Source: Gonapodya prolifera JEL478 (Eukaryota; Monoblepharomycota; Monoblepharidomycetes; Monoblepharidales; Gonapodyaceae). From it: a DNA stretch of 64,000 bases. The notes under the pieces are model-generated. The model saw only the letters and a program-made list of their open reading frames with translations, did no database searches and was not told the origin of the DNA. The position numbers were made by a program, and so were the translations under genes. The stretch covers positions 128,313-192,312 of the forward strand of contig KQ965790.1 in the NCBI GenBank assembly GCA_001574975.1. The letters are read 5' to 3'. Below are positions 25,177 to 36,148 of the stretch, in pieces; position 1 is the first letter of the stretch; every line of letters begins with the position of its first letter.

Positions 25177-26984
25177 TACGCTCAACTCACGCCCCTCGCT
25201 CATAATCAACGGCTTCGCGTCCTCCTCCTTCCGCGCGCCAGCGTACAGGTTACAGTAGGGCCAGGACTTGCGGCCCTCGATCCGGCTCACGCCCGCGTGT
25301 AGCCGGATGACCCCGCCGAGGGGCACGCCTTGTTTGTAGGTGACGTTGAGGGTGAGTGTGCTTGAGGGGTGAGCGGGGGAAGGGGAAGGGAAGGGGAAGG
25401 GGGGTTAGGGGGGTTAGGTGGGTTGGTAGGACACGAGTGCGGACCATGTGACTCACCGGCAGGGTTGTGTCCGCATCAGAATCCCACTGGTTCCGAATCC
25501 GAGAATCATGTCCACGAATGTGGCGATGGATCCGCCGTCTGGACACGTGTGAACCGAGGGAGTGGGGTGGGGTATATCATACGGTCACATTGCAAACATA
25601 TGTAAACGCGTGCGTGTGGAGCCACGCCTCAACAAAACACGCGCCACGCCACCACCACCACCACTCTCCTCACTCACGGCAAAACCCCGGCGGCCCTTCA
25701 CAAAACTCTGTAAAATATCCCGCCCCCCAAAACTCCAGTGTGGGTTTGGGCTCCTCGGCGCGTCGACGCGCGTCTTCGGCGGCGTAGGCGGACCAGTCGG
25801 AGGGTTGGAGGTACTATGGGGTATGGGGGGAGGTGAGGGGGAGGTGAGCGGAGGTGAGGTGAGGTCTGAGGACATTACAGCGAAGCAGGCGCTGTATATC
25901 GCTCTGCGTAAGATCATTCGCCTCCGGTGGACTCCTCGGTCAGTAGTTCACACTTTGGCCTCGACGCTGACTCTGCGAGAGTATTTCGCTCCTTCCGCTT
26001 CGCGGAGAGTCCGCCTCCGGCGAACAGCCTCGGTCAGCGCTCACGCGCCTAGGCCTCGGTGTCCTCGCTGGTTCGTGCTATCACACTTTGACCTCGAGTC
26101 TGCGCTTAATCCGTGAATCATTCGCCTCCGGCGGACTCCTCGGTCAGCGCGAACGCGTTTACGCCTCGGGTCTCCCTTCGCTCGGTCTTCGTGGGATCAT
26201 TTGCCTCCGACAGACAGCCTCGGTCACTGCTGTCGCGCCTAGGCCTCGACGTCGCTCCGCGACGTATGCCTCGGTCAGCGCGAACACGCTTCGGCCTCGG
26301 GTTCGCTCCGCGAGAGTTCATTCCGCTTCGCGAGTCACTCGCCTCTGGCGGACAGCCTCGGTCAGCGCCTTGCGGCCCGTAGGGACCGACTCACCCTCCT
26401 CACCCACGGCCTCACCGCCCTCTTCACAAACAGCACCGAAAACATCCTCCCATCGACCCTGAAATAAAACCTCGACTGGCCGTTCGCGGCCCTCCCCTTG
26501 CGCTCTTCGTTCGTCCATGCGTGTTTCAGTGGGAGGAGGTCGGGAGAGGATAGGAGTTCGATGAGGACGGGGTGCAGCGTGCCTGAGGGGAGGCGGGGGA
26601 AGTACTGGGGGGTCGACGGGGGAGGGATGCGTGAGTGTGTGGGATGAGGTTTGATGGGGAATCGTGCCGTGCCGTGCCGTGGAGACCTCGGGTCGTATGA
26701 ATATAACACCTCGGTCGGCGATGCCGCGCCTCTGCCGGCCTCGAGCTCGCTCCGCTCCGCGGGGTGATTCGCCCTTCGGCGGCTAGCTTCGGTCAGCGCT
26801 ACCGCGCCTAGACCTCGGGGTCCGAGCGAAGCGAGGACCGCGTACGTACTCTAGCGTCGGGCTGGACTGCGACGAGGTACTCGAATTTCTTCTCGAGCGG
26901 GAGATTATGGGCGTACGCAAACGGGGGATCGGACGGGTCGAGTAAGGGCGCGGCGGGGGCGTCGACGGGGGTCAGCAGGGCCAT
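24940..26984 (-). CDS. hotdog-fold thioesterase (PaaI/THEM4-like)
   Basis: Acyl-CoA thioesterase-like protein. Six exons (26984-26850, 26604-26404, 25813-25678, 25538-25457, 25360-25191, 25061-24940) give 846 nt, 281 aa. The N-terminal half is a variable segment (FAYAHNLPLEKKFEYLV, RFYFRVDGRMFSVLFV). The hotdog core begins across an exon junction with the catalytic HGG motif (HGGSIATFVDMILGFG), then TLTLNVTYKQGVPLGG, IRLHAGVSRIEGRKSWPY and KPLIMSEGLFV. It ends in a Gly/Lys tail. Introns 1 (245 bp) and 2 (590 bp) contain the GC-rich repeat, and intron 5 contains a long homopolymer. The THEM4/5 and fungal YlEF-like groups are the nearest relatives I can name; substrate unknown. Confidence 0.88.
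25137..25174. repeat. poly-C tract (poly-G on the sense strand) in an intron
   Basis: Nearly 40 consecutive C on the plus strand, inside the last intron (25062-25190) of the minus-strand thioesterase and starting about 16 nt downstream of its 5' splice site. The true length is probably uncertain because such runs are poorly sequenced. Confidence 0.9.
25900..26395 (-). repeat. GC-rich intronic repeat, cluster C (thioesterase intron 2)
   Basis: The largest cluster: about five to six units in tandem, with CCTCGGTCAGCGC-type words near 26029, 26134, 26218, 26270 and 26356, each preceded by a CGCCTCCGGCGGAC-type word and usually followed by GCCTAGGCCTCGG and GCTCCGCGA. It fills most of a 590-bp intron. 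Confidence 0.87.
26705..26836 (-). repeat. GC-rich intronic repeat, cluster D (thioesterase intron 1)
   Basis: Two units (near 26710 and 26785) with CCTCGGTCGGCG and TTCGGTCAGCGCT words and GCGCCTAGACCTCGG, ending 13 bp from the 5' splice site of a 245-bp intron. Same orientation as clusters A-C. Confidence 0.85.
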
Positions 26985-27189
26985 GGGGGGTGGGGATTGG
27001 GTGGTAACGGTGGGGTTCGGAAGGTTCGGTCGGATGCTTCCACGCGGCGCCACAGCCGCCACCATTTTTCGTGAGGTACCAGAGTGTACATATGTACGAC
27101 AGCCGCAAATTACAGCTGTTTGTGAAACAGGTTGCACTTTGCACTTGGACATCAATAAGGTTTTGCAATTACTGTAAATAATTTAATTT

Positions 27190-27237
27190 GTGCTGTGATT
27201 ATACCGTCACGAATTTTTTGTAGTCCCAGTGAAATTT
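27190..27237 (+). pseudogene. short fragment matching the MYND-gene piece at 24.37 kb
   Basis: The sequence TTTTGTAGTCCCAGTGAAAT followed by TTGAG matches 24368-24392 with one substitution. In translation it is synonymous (GTT to GTC in FVVPVKFE) and is here followed by a TAA stop. A silent difference suggests shared coding ancestry. Nothing else of the gene is visible. Confidence 0.4.
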
Positions 27238-27721
27238 GAGTAAAATTTGGATCAAAAAGGGGATCCACAATCGACGAATTCTGTGTGATTTTGGTTGGCA
27301 ATTTTGACGAGTATCATGAAAGTCAAGCCTCAGTTTGGTTTTGACGCCACGCCCGTGCCCTCTGGAGTCAGACAGTTCGATGAGCGACGACGTCATGTTC
27401 TTTGAAGCCGTCTCGCACGAGTTGATGGAGCTCCTCTGCCGTAATGAGCGCCCCGATTGCCGAGTTGTTTGCCATGAGCGCCTGTCGACGGACTAGCGGA
27501 GCACTGGAAGGCTAACGGAGTTCGGGAGTCGGAGCGAAACCGGAGGTGAAAGACGTCATTGATGAGAGGCATTCCAACTGGACGGAGGCTTATGTGCAAA
27601 CTGGGTTTGGCTACTTTCCCTAAAAGGGTTCTGCCAGTAGCACACTTGAGCTCTCAACGCACTATAAATTCGTTTTCAATTTGGATCCCTTTTGGATCCC
27701 CATTTCGTATCCACACGCTTC

Positions 27722-29182
27722 TCATCGCTCCAGATCAACATACTCCTCGCCGCGAAGGGGGTCGAACAGAGGGTTGTTTTGCCTCCATGACGCCAGATCA
27801 TCATTGAACCGCGTCTCGGTGAGTGCAAGGTACGACTTCCACGAGTCCTGCACAAAGGGAAGGATCACGTTCGCGCCTTGGAGAAGCTGCTTGTGCTCGT
27901 CCATGCCGTCTTTGAACGGGCTGCGGAATGTGTGTCTCTTCTTCGTCGCACTGAACAGGGGGACTCTGACGTTGCCAATGACTTCCGTGCCGGACAAAAA
28001 GCCTTAGGAGCCACGGAACAAATTAGTTGTGATGTTAAAACCCAGTCAGTGTGGGGGATAAAACGCAATTCCCTCACCATCATCTTCACTGTCGTCATCG
28101 TCGTGGTCCTCTTCGCTTTCACTGTCCTCGCCTTCACGTTCTTCGTAGTCGTCATCGTCATCTTTTGAGATTATAAGCTTCAACTCGAAGAAACGGAACC
28201 CGTCGCTTGGATCGACAAGATGCTCCGCCAAGATAACAGCCGTCGCGAGAACCCAGTCATACTCAGAAACTTGGTCGAGAATTTTGGAAAAAAGGCTTTT
28301 TTCGTGGTGCTGTACGAATCGCGGATATACCCCTCGTATCCGGTGTTGATAATCACGGTCGTTACGAGCCGTTTCTCAGAAAGAGCGTTCACGGAGATTG
28401 GTTCCACCATGTCGTATCCTGCATCTTTCTGAATGCGGAGGCACCCACCATGAAGTTTGCCTTGATACACAACTTCGCTTATCCTTCCCTGTTATACAAC
28501 TTCGAGGTCGTCTCACACCTACCTGGAGCAAAGACAAGCAAGACAAAATATGCTTGCTTTCATCGCCCCGCGTAGCAAGTACCGCGCACTCGTAGGAATA
28601 GTGGCGTACGCGGGTGCGAAAGATGACAAGGCGGCGGGGTAGAGCAAGGGCGGTGGATGGAGAACCTGTGACGTGGAGACTGGAGACGAGGAGGGTGGGT
28701 ATTGTACAGTGCGTTGATGCGTATGTAAACCATGCTTGTGTGCTGCAATCGAGCTCAAGGATGCACCTGAACTTCCGTTGTCGTAATGCGATGGTGTCAA
28801 ATGACTCACCCTGCAATCAAAACTGCGCACCACAGAACCCGATCCCGCAGCCGTCTCTTTGCCCCGCTACATCACAACCTGCCAACTCAACTCTACACAA
28901 AACCGGATAGACAAACTCCTTTCCAGGTGTGATATCCCTCCAGGGCATCATCAAAAAGCTCTTCGCGAAAAAGCCGAAATTTCCATCTCAGTTATATCCC
29001 CTGACCGGTTTCATGTGAAAATCGGTTCAGAATTGGAGCCCCTAACACTAGTCATCTTCCAGTCGGAGCGCATACGTCAAGAATCGCTCGGACATCATCG
29101 TACATCGAAATTGAGGCATCGGATGTGGAAATTCGTGACTCGAAAAGACATACGGCCTTCATTTTCGCAGTCGATGTACCTG
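27722..29182 (-). pseudogene. probable multi-exon gene remnant of unknown family
   Basis: Minus-strand coding-like segments: about 29182-29078 after a strong acceptor (nine T then CAG) reading TSTAKMKAVCLFESRIS and SMYDDVRAILD before a GTATGC donor; about 28490-28270 reading ISEVVYQGKLHGGCLRIQK and VEPISVNALSEKRLVTTVII; then, in another frame, about 28330-28050 reading FSKILDQVSEYDWVLATAV and AEHLVDPSDGFRFFELKLII followed by an acidic KDDDDDYEE tract; and 27997-27722 ending DPLRGEEYVDLER-stop. The switch between the second and third segments cannot be explained by an intron of workable length, so a frameshift is likely. Flanking MYND pieces on the other strand suggest this is one decayed gene neighbourhood. 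Function unknown. Confidence 0.4.
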
Positions 29183-29685
29183 AAAAAAAAAACCCGCATA
29201 AGTCACGCATTAGTCCCAACCCGTTGAATATGCCACGTACCAATCTCGCTACTCGCCAATCCTTGATTGCACAACGTTAAAATCCGTTTCAACTCACTGG
29301 CTAAAAGTGCTTGCACTTGCAATGTTTTTGGAATTTGAGATTTGCAAAAGACTTGGACTTTCAGGCGAAGGTGTCATTCCTTCCGAATCGCCACGCGAAA
29401 CCTAAAAAATACTCCTTTGGCGATTCTAATGTTGTCTTCGGGCATAGATGCCGATGAAGTACACAACGTTTCCCTCGTAACTCCAACTTCTCCTTCCGAT
29501 CGTCTCCTTTTGTTTGTTTCGAGTATTCGGATAGATCTTGGAATTCCAGGAATCTTTTCGATACTGCAGTACTTCCCGTTACGGATGAAATTGTGCAGGA
29601 GCTGGAGCCCTCTTTTCGGAGCTGACAGCGGAATACTCACGTCAGATCACGGGTCGCGGAGAGTGAAATGGCCCTATAGAAGGTA

Positions 29686-30157
29686 ATGCTCCCTTCGTGC
29701 GTTGAGCGGTGCAGAGAATGGATCCACGAGGATGATTGTGAGTATGGACGGTGCCACTCTCAAGGTCTTGCGGTGAACGAGTCTTGTGTTCATGCGGAGG
29801 AGTTTTTCCGAATTCTTTTGGGGCGGAGAAATGTTTCCCAATTGGGAGCTCGCGAAGACATTTGTGACCAGGGCATCAATAGCTCCTGTGTTCTCAATGT
29901 CCTTGATCGAAGAACGAACGATCAAGCATTTTACTTCTGGGCAACTCATAGACGCTATACGGCGAGGTACGCTGGATGGATCTGGACCTTGGCAAACATG
30001 CCGACTGTGTGAAAAGAAAAAGGAAGAAATGGTACCGCGACTATTGAAATGTGGCGGTTGTGCGAAGATGAGGTATTGCTGCAAGGACTGCCAGGTCAAA
30101 GACTGGAAGCGACACAAAGTTGAGTGTTCTGGCAATAAGCGAGATTCTCGCAAGTAA
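29686..30157 (+). CDS. MYND zinc-finger protein, C-terminal exon(s)
   Basis: The C-terminus is a complete MYND finger: CRLCEKKKEE, then LLKCGGCAKMRYCCKDCQ and DWKRHKVEC, with all zinc ligands in place (C-x2-C, C-x2-C, YC-x3-C, H-x3-C). Upstream lies an ordinary helical stretch (FPNWELAKTFVTRASIAPVF, QLIDAIRRGTLDGSGPWQT). The frame is open from an ATG near 29786, but the 5' side is unclear: coding-like sequence continues upstream past an in-frame TGA at about 29774, so either an intron or a disabling stop lies there. MYND domains recruit transcriptional or chromatin partners. Confidence 0.6.
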
Positions 30158-30376
30158 ATGATATTAGTCATGACACGGTCTCTGTCTTGATAATCTTACC
30201 CGCATTGAAACGTGAAATGAATGAATTTTTCCCACAAGAGATCCTCTTTGAAATTTATTTCCTTCTAATAGCGTTCAAGATATGCAATACAATGGTTCTG
30301 TCATCGTAAAACGTTGAATACCAAAATTTGACACATGTACAAGGTTTTTATTTTCATGCTGATGAAGCAAGGCGTC

Positions 30377-32484
30377 TTACATCCTTCTCGTCTCACCCGA
30401 TTCATTCCCAAACACCAGCGTGTGACTCGAATTCGACGGCAGGGTGGTGCTCGCCCCTGGGGACAGATCCTTGCGGAGCGATGTCGCCACGTTTGGAGAA
30501 GGACCCTGGACATCCTGAGCAGAGCAGCGAACGTTAAACATTCATTCACCTTCCTTCGGCGTCCACCTTACCTGCGGCTGCTGCTTGGAAACTGATCCCC
30601 AGTAGTAGCTCGACCCCGGCACTTGCGCATGTCTGCCGCTGTTCCACGCAACGGACTCCATTCTGCGACTCGGCTGCTGCCACTGGGGCATTGCTTCAGC
30701 TAGCCGAAGGCAGTCACTACGAGGAGTTGGTTTGGGCGTATGAACGAGACCGCAACCCCGCGATGAGGAACGAGAGGTACTCACATCGGTGCGACACCAG
30801 TTTCGCCAGTTTCGACGTTGGTTACAATGCTCCATCCGTCCCTGAACACTGTCTGAACGGCGATAAATGTTCCTGGGACGAGAGCCAGCTCATCAGAAGA
30901 TGTAGGATTGAACTGAAGATCATGATGGGTTCTGGTAAGCTGGGAAACAAAACGCGCACTTTCGAAATCTGCCTACCCGTAGTTCAACCAAGTAGGGACC
31001 CTGCTCCGTACACTCCACGCTCTCAGCGTTCTCTAAGCCAGCTGGTCCTGCCATTCGCAGGAAGAACCAGTGGGGCCGGACCGTGCCACTTCCATCCAAG
31101 GCGACTGACCCAGAGTATTGTGATGGGTTTGCCGTTCCCGTGCCCGAGGACCCGCTGCCAGGAGGGTAGGCAAAGGATGTGTTTTCAGGGAAGGCAGTGA
31201 CACCAGATCGACCCGAGGGTGGAGCTGAAGGAGCATTTCCGTCAATGGCAGCTTTGAGTGGGGTCTTTTCGTCGTGGGAGGATCCTGAGCACTCATGGCG
31301 TTTAGAGGGCTAACAGAGTGCTTGTAAAAGACATAGACTACTCACCTCTAGCCTTCCATCCCCTTCGATTCTTCACGACAAAGATGGCTGCGACGATTAG
31401 AGCCACTCCAACAACTGCACCAACCACTCCTCCTACAATCCGGACAGTTTTATTGGGTGGAGCGGTGGAGGCTTGGGGGGTGGAGCTTGCGGAGGGTGAG
31501 GATGACGCGGCAGCGGCAGTGCCAGTCCGAGTGACACTTGATGTGGATGAGCGTGTCGAAGGTGTTGCCGTGGCGGGGTAGCTCAGCACAGTCCTGCTGC
31601 TGCACTCTGAGCTTCCTCCAACGACAAAGCCCTGCGTGAAGTTCTTCTTGCATGATTCGGGGATGCACCCGGCGGAACAAGCGACAATGCCGGGGTTTGT
31701 GGCTCCCGCAGTGAGACTGCACGTGTGCAGGAACTGCGGTAAGTAGCAGTCGAGCACCCCCGAAAGGGAATTCTCACTGAGAAAGATGCTGGTGAGATTG
31801 TAGTAGCGAGAGTAGTCGGGGAGAGTGCCAGTGAGGTTGTTGGAGGAGACGTCAAGGTAATCGAGCATTGGAGGCAGCGCGGAGAACATGGAGCCCGTGA
31901 ACAAATTCTGGCTCAAGACGAGATATTTGAGTTTGGGTACCTCCGAAAGCGAGGGAAGCGAACCCGTGAAGCTGTTGTTGCGCAGGTCTACCCAATCAAG
32001 GTTGGGCAGGTTTGTGAAGCGGGGTGCCGATCCGTTGAGGTTGTTGGAGTAGAGGTCCATTCGTGTGAGGGAGGTGAGTCCATCGAGTGCTGGAAAGGGT
32101 CCAGAAAGGCCTCGCTCGTAGAGATAGACCTGCTGCACTCGCGCAGTGGGGTCGCTTGAGTTATCGGGAGTGCAGACAAAACTTTGAAAGGCGCAGCAAC
32201 GGGACTTGGGCCAATTGTAAGTTTTGTTGGATTGGTCGTAGAGGGTCTCGAATGGAGCGCAGTCAGAAGCCTGATTCTGTGCGCGTACAGGGAGGGACAG
32301 CAGCGCCAGGAGGGACAGCAGAAAGAACGCGTTGGGTTTGAGGGTGGGGAGCCCCTTGGAGGCTGTGTTAGAATTGCAAAAACCGACAGTTCAGAGTTTT
32401 TTGACTTGTTGTTTAGAGTGATGTCTGACCCCTACCGTATTTCGTGCGCCCAATGTGTCCTGGCGTCGGCATCGTCTGTCGCAT
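30377..32484 (-). CDS. leucine-rich-repeat, transmembrane, SH3-domain receptor-like protein
   Basis: Six exons (32484-32436, 32362-31346, 31284-30977, 30939-30785, 30716-30572, 30514-30377) give 1812 nt, 603 aa. Order: secretion signal (NAFFLLSLLALLSLPVRAQ) after a 20-residue lead; an ectodomain with Cys-containing cap and five or so plant-like LRRs (LTSLTRMDLYSNNLNGSAP, LDWVDLRNNSFTGSLP, LDYLDVSSNNLTGTLP); Ser/Thr stalk; one TM helix (VGGVVGAVVGVALIVAAIFV) then KNRRGWK; a Ser/Gly/Pro tail; an SH3-like domain (DELALVPGTFIAVQTVFRDG, then WSIVTNVETGETGVAP). Likely a plasma-membrane sensor recruiting cytosolic partners through SH3. The first exon is the weakest part of the model, and one intron is only 37 bp. 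Confidence 0.82.
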
Positions 32485-32639
32485 TGTCCTCGCTTCAATA
32501 CCAGTATCATCCCTTTGTATTGGACGGTCCCACGGCAATCCTGTCTTTTCCTCCGCACCGTCGAGGGGATTTGTCGAGAGAAAACTGCGATCGCTCCCTT
32601 TTGGAGTGCGGGGGACGTTGGCTGAAGGGATGAGGGAGA

Positions 32640-33812
32640 GGTGCACCTGAATTTTACTGCACGGAACCATCGATGGATAAGCCGGTGATTGCGATCGTGA
32701 CGAGAGAGTTCGGGCTATTCTATTTGGCTTTGGCCGTTCCGAAGAAAGGAAAGAAAGGGAAGGGAAGGACCGGTGCAGCGGTGGTTGTGGGGCTGTGTCG
32801 GTTCCCCGACTTTCATTCGGTCATTGTCCTCTTATTTAGCCCTTCTATTCAGCCGCCTCAACACCTGCTTTTTCAACACCGGAAATATTCTGGTGCCAGC
32901 TCGCACCTAGTTTACCTGATACGACGTGACTTGCCCCACTATACCTTGGTAGACATTCCGAAAACCATCACTAACCGTTCCCTCCCGCAGCCAGCACCCA
33001 TCACTGCTATGTAGAGGTACAAACCATGTACTCTAAGTCTAGACGACCCACTCATATCCAGTCATGAAGCCATAATGCAAGCAATACATAACTCAAGCGA
33101 TGGGGGAATGCTGTGGCCTCGAGGCTCCTCCAAACATGAACGGTCCTCATGCACAGCTCCATAGCTGAATGCGTCAGACATGCGTGCGCGCGATTCTCTG
33201 CGATCGCACCACAGATGTGTAAAAATGTATCTGTCATCATCCCGTCTTGTGGACGGATCAACCACCCATCAATACACTCCAATATTTTATTTTGCGCGAC
33301 GTCCGAAAGTGACGCATTATATTTCTTTCCCACCACCCCCAGACTTCACCTGAAACTCCAGCATTCAATGGCATACTTCTGTTGCCATTGAGGTTGCTTT
33401 TCCTTTAGTTAGTGCTTCACTGGCTTCATCATCCCGTTCGCAGGAGCACGCCTACCTTTCTTTTATCTCAATCTCGCGGAGGATTGCGCGGACTTCGTGT
33501 TGTTCTTCCACCAATCCAACATTCCTCTTCCCGTGGCTATCTAAGCCTATTGGGAACTCGTTTTCGATTTTGAGCTTCGCGGGTAACGAAGCTGGCAGAT
33601 CTCCCATGTGTGTCTTCACAGTAACTATAAAACTCCTGGCGTGGGGATTGAGAAGAGTTGGTTCCAAGCTTCTAAAAATGAAGTTGCCAATTCACCCCAG
33701 AACCCACCCGAACCAAACCAATTCAACAACTGTGTGATTCAAGCGATCTCGCCGCAACCGAAACTCCGTACCCCTTCCACACATTTCATCGGCGCGGTAT
33801 CCTCTCGCTCCC
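32640..33812. other. intergenic, no convincing gene
   Basis: About 1.2 kb between two divergent genes. A 113-codon open frame (32673-33014, plus) starts with MDKPVIAIVTREFGLFYLAL but shows no domain and no support beyond length; it could be a small gene. The last 300 bp should contain the RING gene promoter. Confidence 0.4.
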
Positions 33813-35811
33813 ATGGCCAGCGGCAGCCCGGGCGGTGCGGGTGGTAGTCCACCCTCCCACACCCCCGCGCCGGCCGCGCCCCTGTACGAGCGCCTCCCTT
33901 CGCTGCGCTCTGCGCTGATGCTGGGCCCCATGTGGGCGCGGACGCGGGAGCCCAAGGAAATAGCGGAAGAATGCGCGATCTGTCTGGAGGGCCTGGCGAG
34001 CAAACCAAAGGTGACGCTGGTGTGCTCGCACGTGTTTCATTTCGATTGCTTGGGGACGGCCTTTAATGCCGCAGGTGAGTCGTGTGGGGTGTGGTTGTGG
34101 TGGGACAATGGGGAAGTTGGAATATGTGGACGGATGAGTGATGCGGAACAAAAGGGCGTGGGCATGGAGCTCGGTACGAGGCAGAACTTTTCGCTTGTTG
34201 TCGGATGAGAGTACAACTTGGAGCAACAACGATGTTCGGTACTCCTGACGAAAGTCAATCCACTACGGACACAAATTCATCCATTTCTAACTTCTTCCTA
34301 CGAGGAGTCATCTGACTCAAAGCAACTCTTCTATTCTCATAGCGCGCCTCCTCTGTCCATTGTGCCGTGCGCAGCAACCAGGCTCGTGGTCATACACCTC
34401 TGGCCCCATCAACCCTCCCGAGCAACACCAACCTCAGGGCCTGCGCTTCCCACTTGACTTCTCCCTCCAGGGGAACTCCATGGGCGGAAGTATGGGTGGA
34501 ATGGACATTGTCGACCTCATCAACGCTGCAGCACCCGAGCTGGCACATCTCACCGGTGGACGCGGAATGACTTACGGCATGGACAGCGGGAATGGGCCGT
34601 GGGTACCTTCCAACACAAGGGCGCCCAACTCACAGACGGGGGTACGGGGGAATGGTGCTCGGCAGGGGTCTCGAAGTGGTGCGGCATCGAGCGGGTCCCG
34701 ACAGGGAGCGGCTTCGTCTTCGTCTGCGGGCCCAAGTCGGTCCTCCTCTGGTGCCGGTACACCGCGGGCGTCGTCGCCGCATGCGCATATTCACGTCACG
34801 GGGATGTACGCCACGCCGAGCGGGATACATATCTTCTCGTCGAGCTCCAACTCTCAGCGCGGTGGGGGGGCATCTGGATCGCGCGGGTCCAGGTCAAGTG
34901 CAGGCGGGAGGAGCCGGCCTGCAACGGGGGCCGACGACGACATGCCTCCGTTGGCGTCGTCCGATTCTGACTCAGACGCGCCACGGTGTGCGCAACGGGG
35001 TGGGCGCGGTGGAGGCAACGGGGCAAGGGGAAGGGGGCGAGGACGAGGAGCGGCGGCTGGGTCCAGTCGAACCACACAGACGGCGTTCGACGACGACTTG
35101 CCTCCTCTTATCAACAGCGATTCCGAGCCCGAGACCCAGCGGCGTGTAGCGAGGGCTGCGCAGGGGCCGAGAGGAGGTGCGCGAGATAATCGGAAACAGC
35201 GAAGCTCGGACGGCGATAATGATGATATGCCAGTGCTAGTGACGTCTGAGTCGGACGAGGAGTCTGGTGGGCCAGTGCGTCAGAGTGGCGGAGCAAGTAG
35301 AGGCGGTCGTGGCGGCCGTGGCGGCCGTGGAGCACCCTCGGGAGGTGGAAGGAGCAGCTCACCGACGGACATACCCGCACTTGTCGCTTCGGACGACGAG
35401 GCACCACCGCAATTCCGTAACAGGGGCGAGGGGACCAGCGGTGTCACTGGCCGACCTGGAGTGCGTGGTGGGATGTCTGGAGGCGGGCGAGGTGGAAGGA
35501 CTGGAACGGGAGCGAGGAACGAGGTGCAGTCAGACAGCGACGATGAGAGTGATTACGGCTCGGTTCCAGGGTTGGAGAGCGACGATAGCGACGACGATGA
35601 CGGCCAAGTAGGTAGGAGGGCCAATGGCGGCGAGGGGAGTGCAGGGGACAATGAGATAGGCTGGGAGGATACGGACGAGGGGGAGGAGGAAGAGGACGAA
35701 GAGGACGAAGAGGACGAAGAGGAGGGATCGAGTGGTTGGGAGACTGACGAGTCGCCGCGGAGACCAGGGAGGGGAGGGGGAGGACGGGGACTGCCGACGT
35801 ATGTGTTTTAG
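33813..35811 (+). CDS. RING-H2 protein with repeated acidic SIM-like motifs
   Basis: Probable E3 ubiquitin ligase, 576 aa from two exons (33813-34074 and 34343-35811). The RING-H2 finger is split by the intron: CAICLEGL at residues 53-56, CSHVFHFDCL, then CPLCR in exon 2 (C3H2C3 spacing). The rest is disordered, with Gly/Arg/Ser-rich blocks (RGGRGGRGGRG type) and a recurring motif about every 45-65 residues, at residues near 288, 340, 383, 431 and 495: DDMPPLASSDSDSD, DDLPPLINSDSEPE, DDMPVLVTSESDEE, TDIPALVASDDE and SVPGLESDDSDDDD. Several fit a hydrophobic core followed by acidic/phosphoserine residues, as in SUMO-interaction motifs. SUMO-targeted ligase activity is inference. Confidence 0.85.
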
Positions 35812-36148
35812 GGTTGGTGCAGGACAGCGGGATGGAAGGCGCGCCTGTGAGTCGGATTCCTGAATGTGCGGGAGACTGCATGGAGATTGAATTACTCTTA
35901 ACATACATACTTACCGAGTTAATGTGAACATAATTTTCTTGAGTACGTGCATTAGCAGCAAAGTACCAGATGATAATCCCGAAAGACCCGGCCGCGAGAA
36001 AAAAGGAGGCGCAAAACAGGGTAACACAATGGTAAACCAGCTTTATCCACGCAACACGTTTGGACTTGCGTTCTGCTCGCTTTTAATGCACATTGTTGGA
36101 TAATCGAGTATCTCAAATCAACATTCTACAGCATATTAATTCGTACAT

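Noticed and set aside
34592-35149. Overlapping 185-codon frame inside the RING gene
   Set aside because: Arg-rich shadow produced by the Gly/Ser/Asp-rich, GC-rich true frame.
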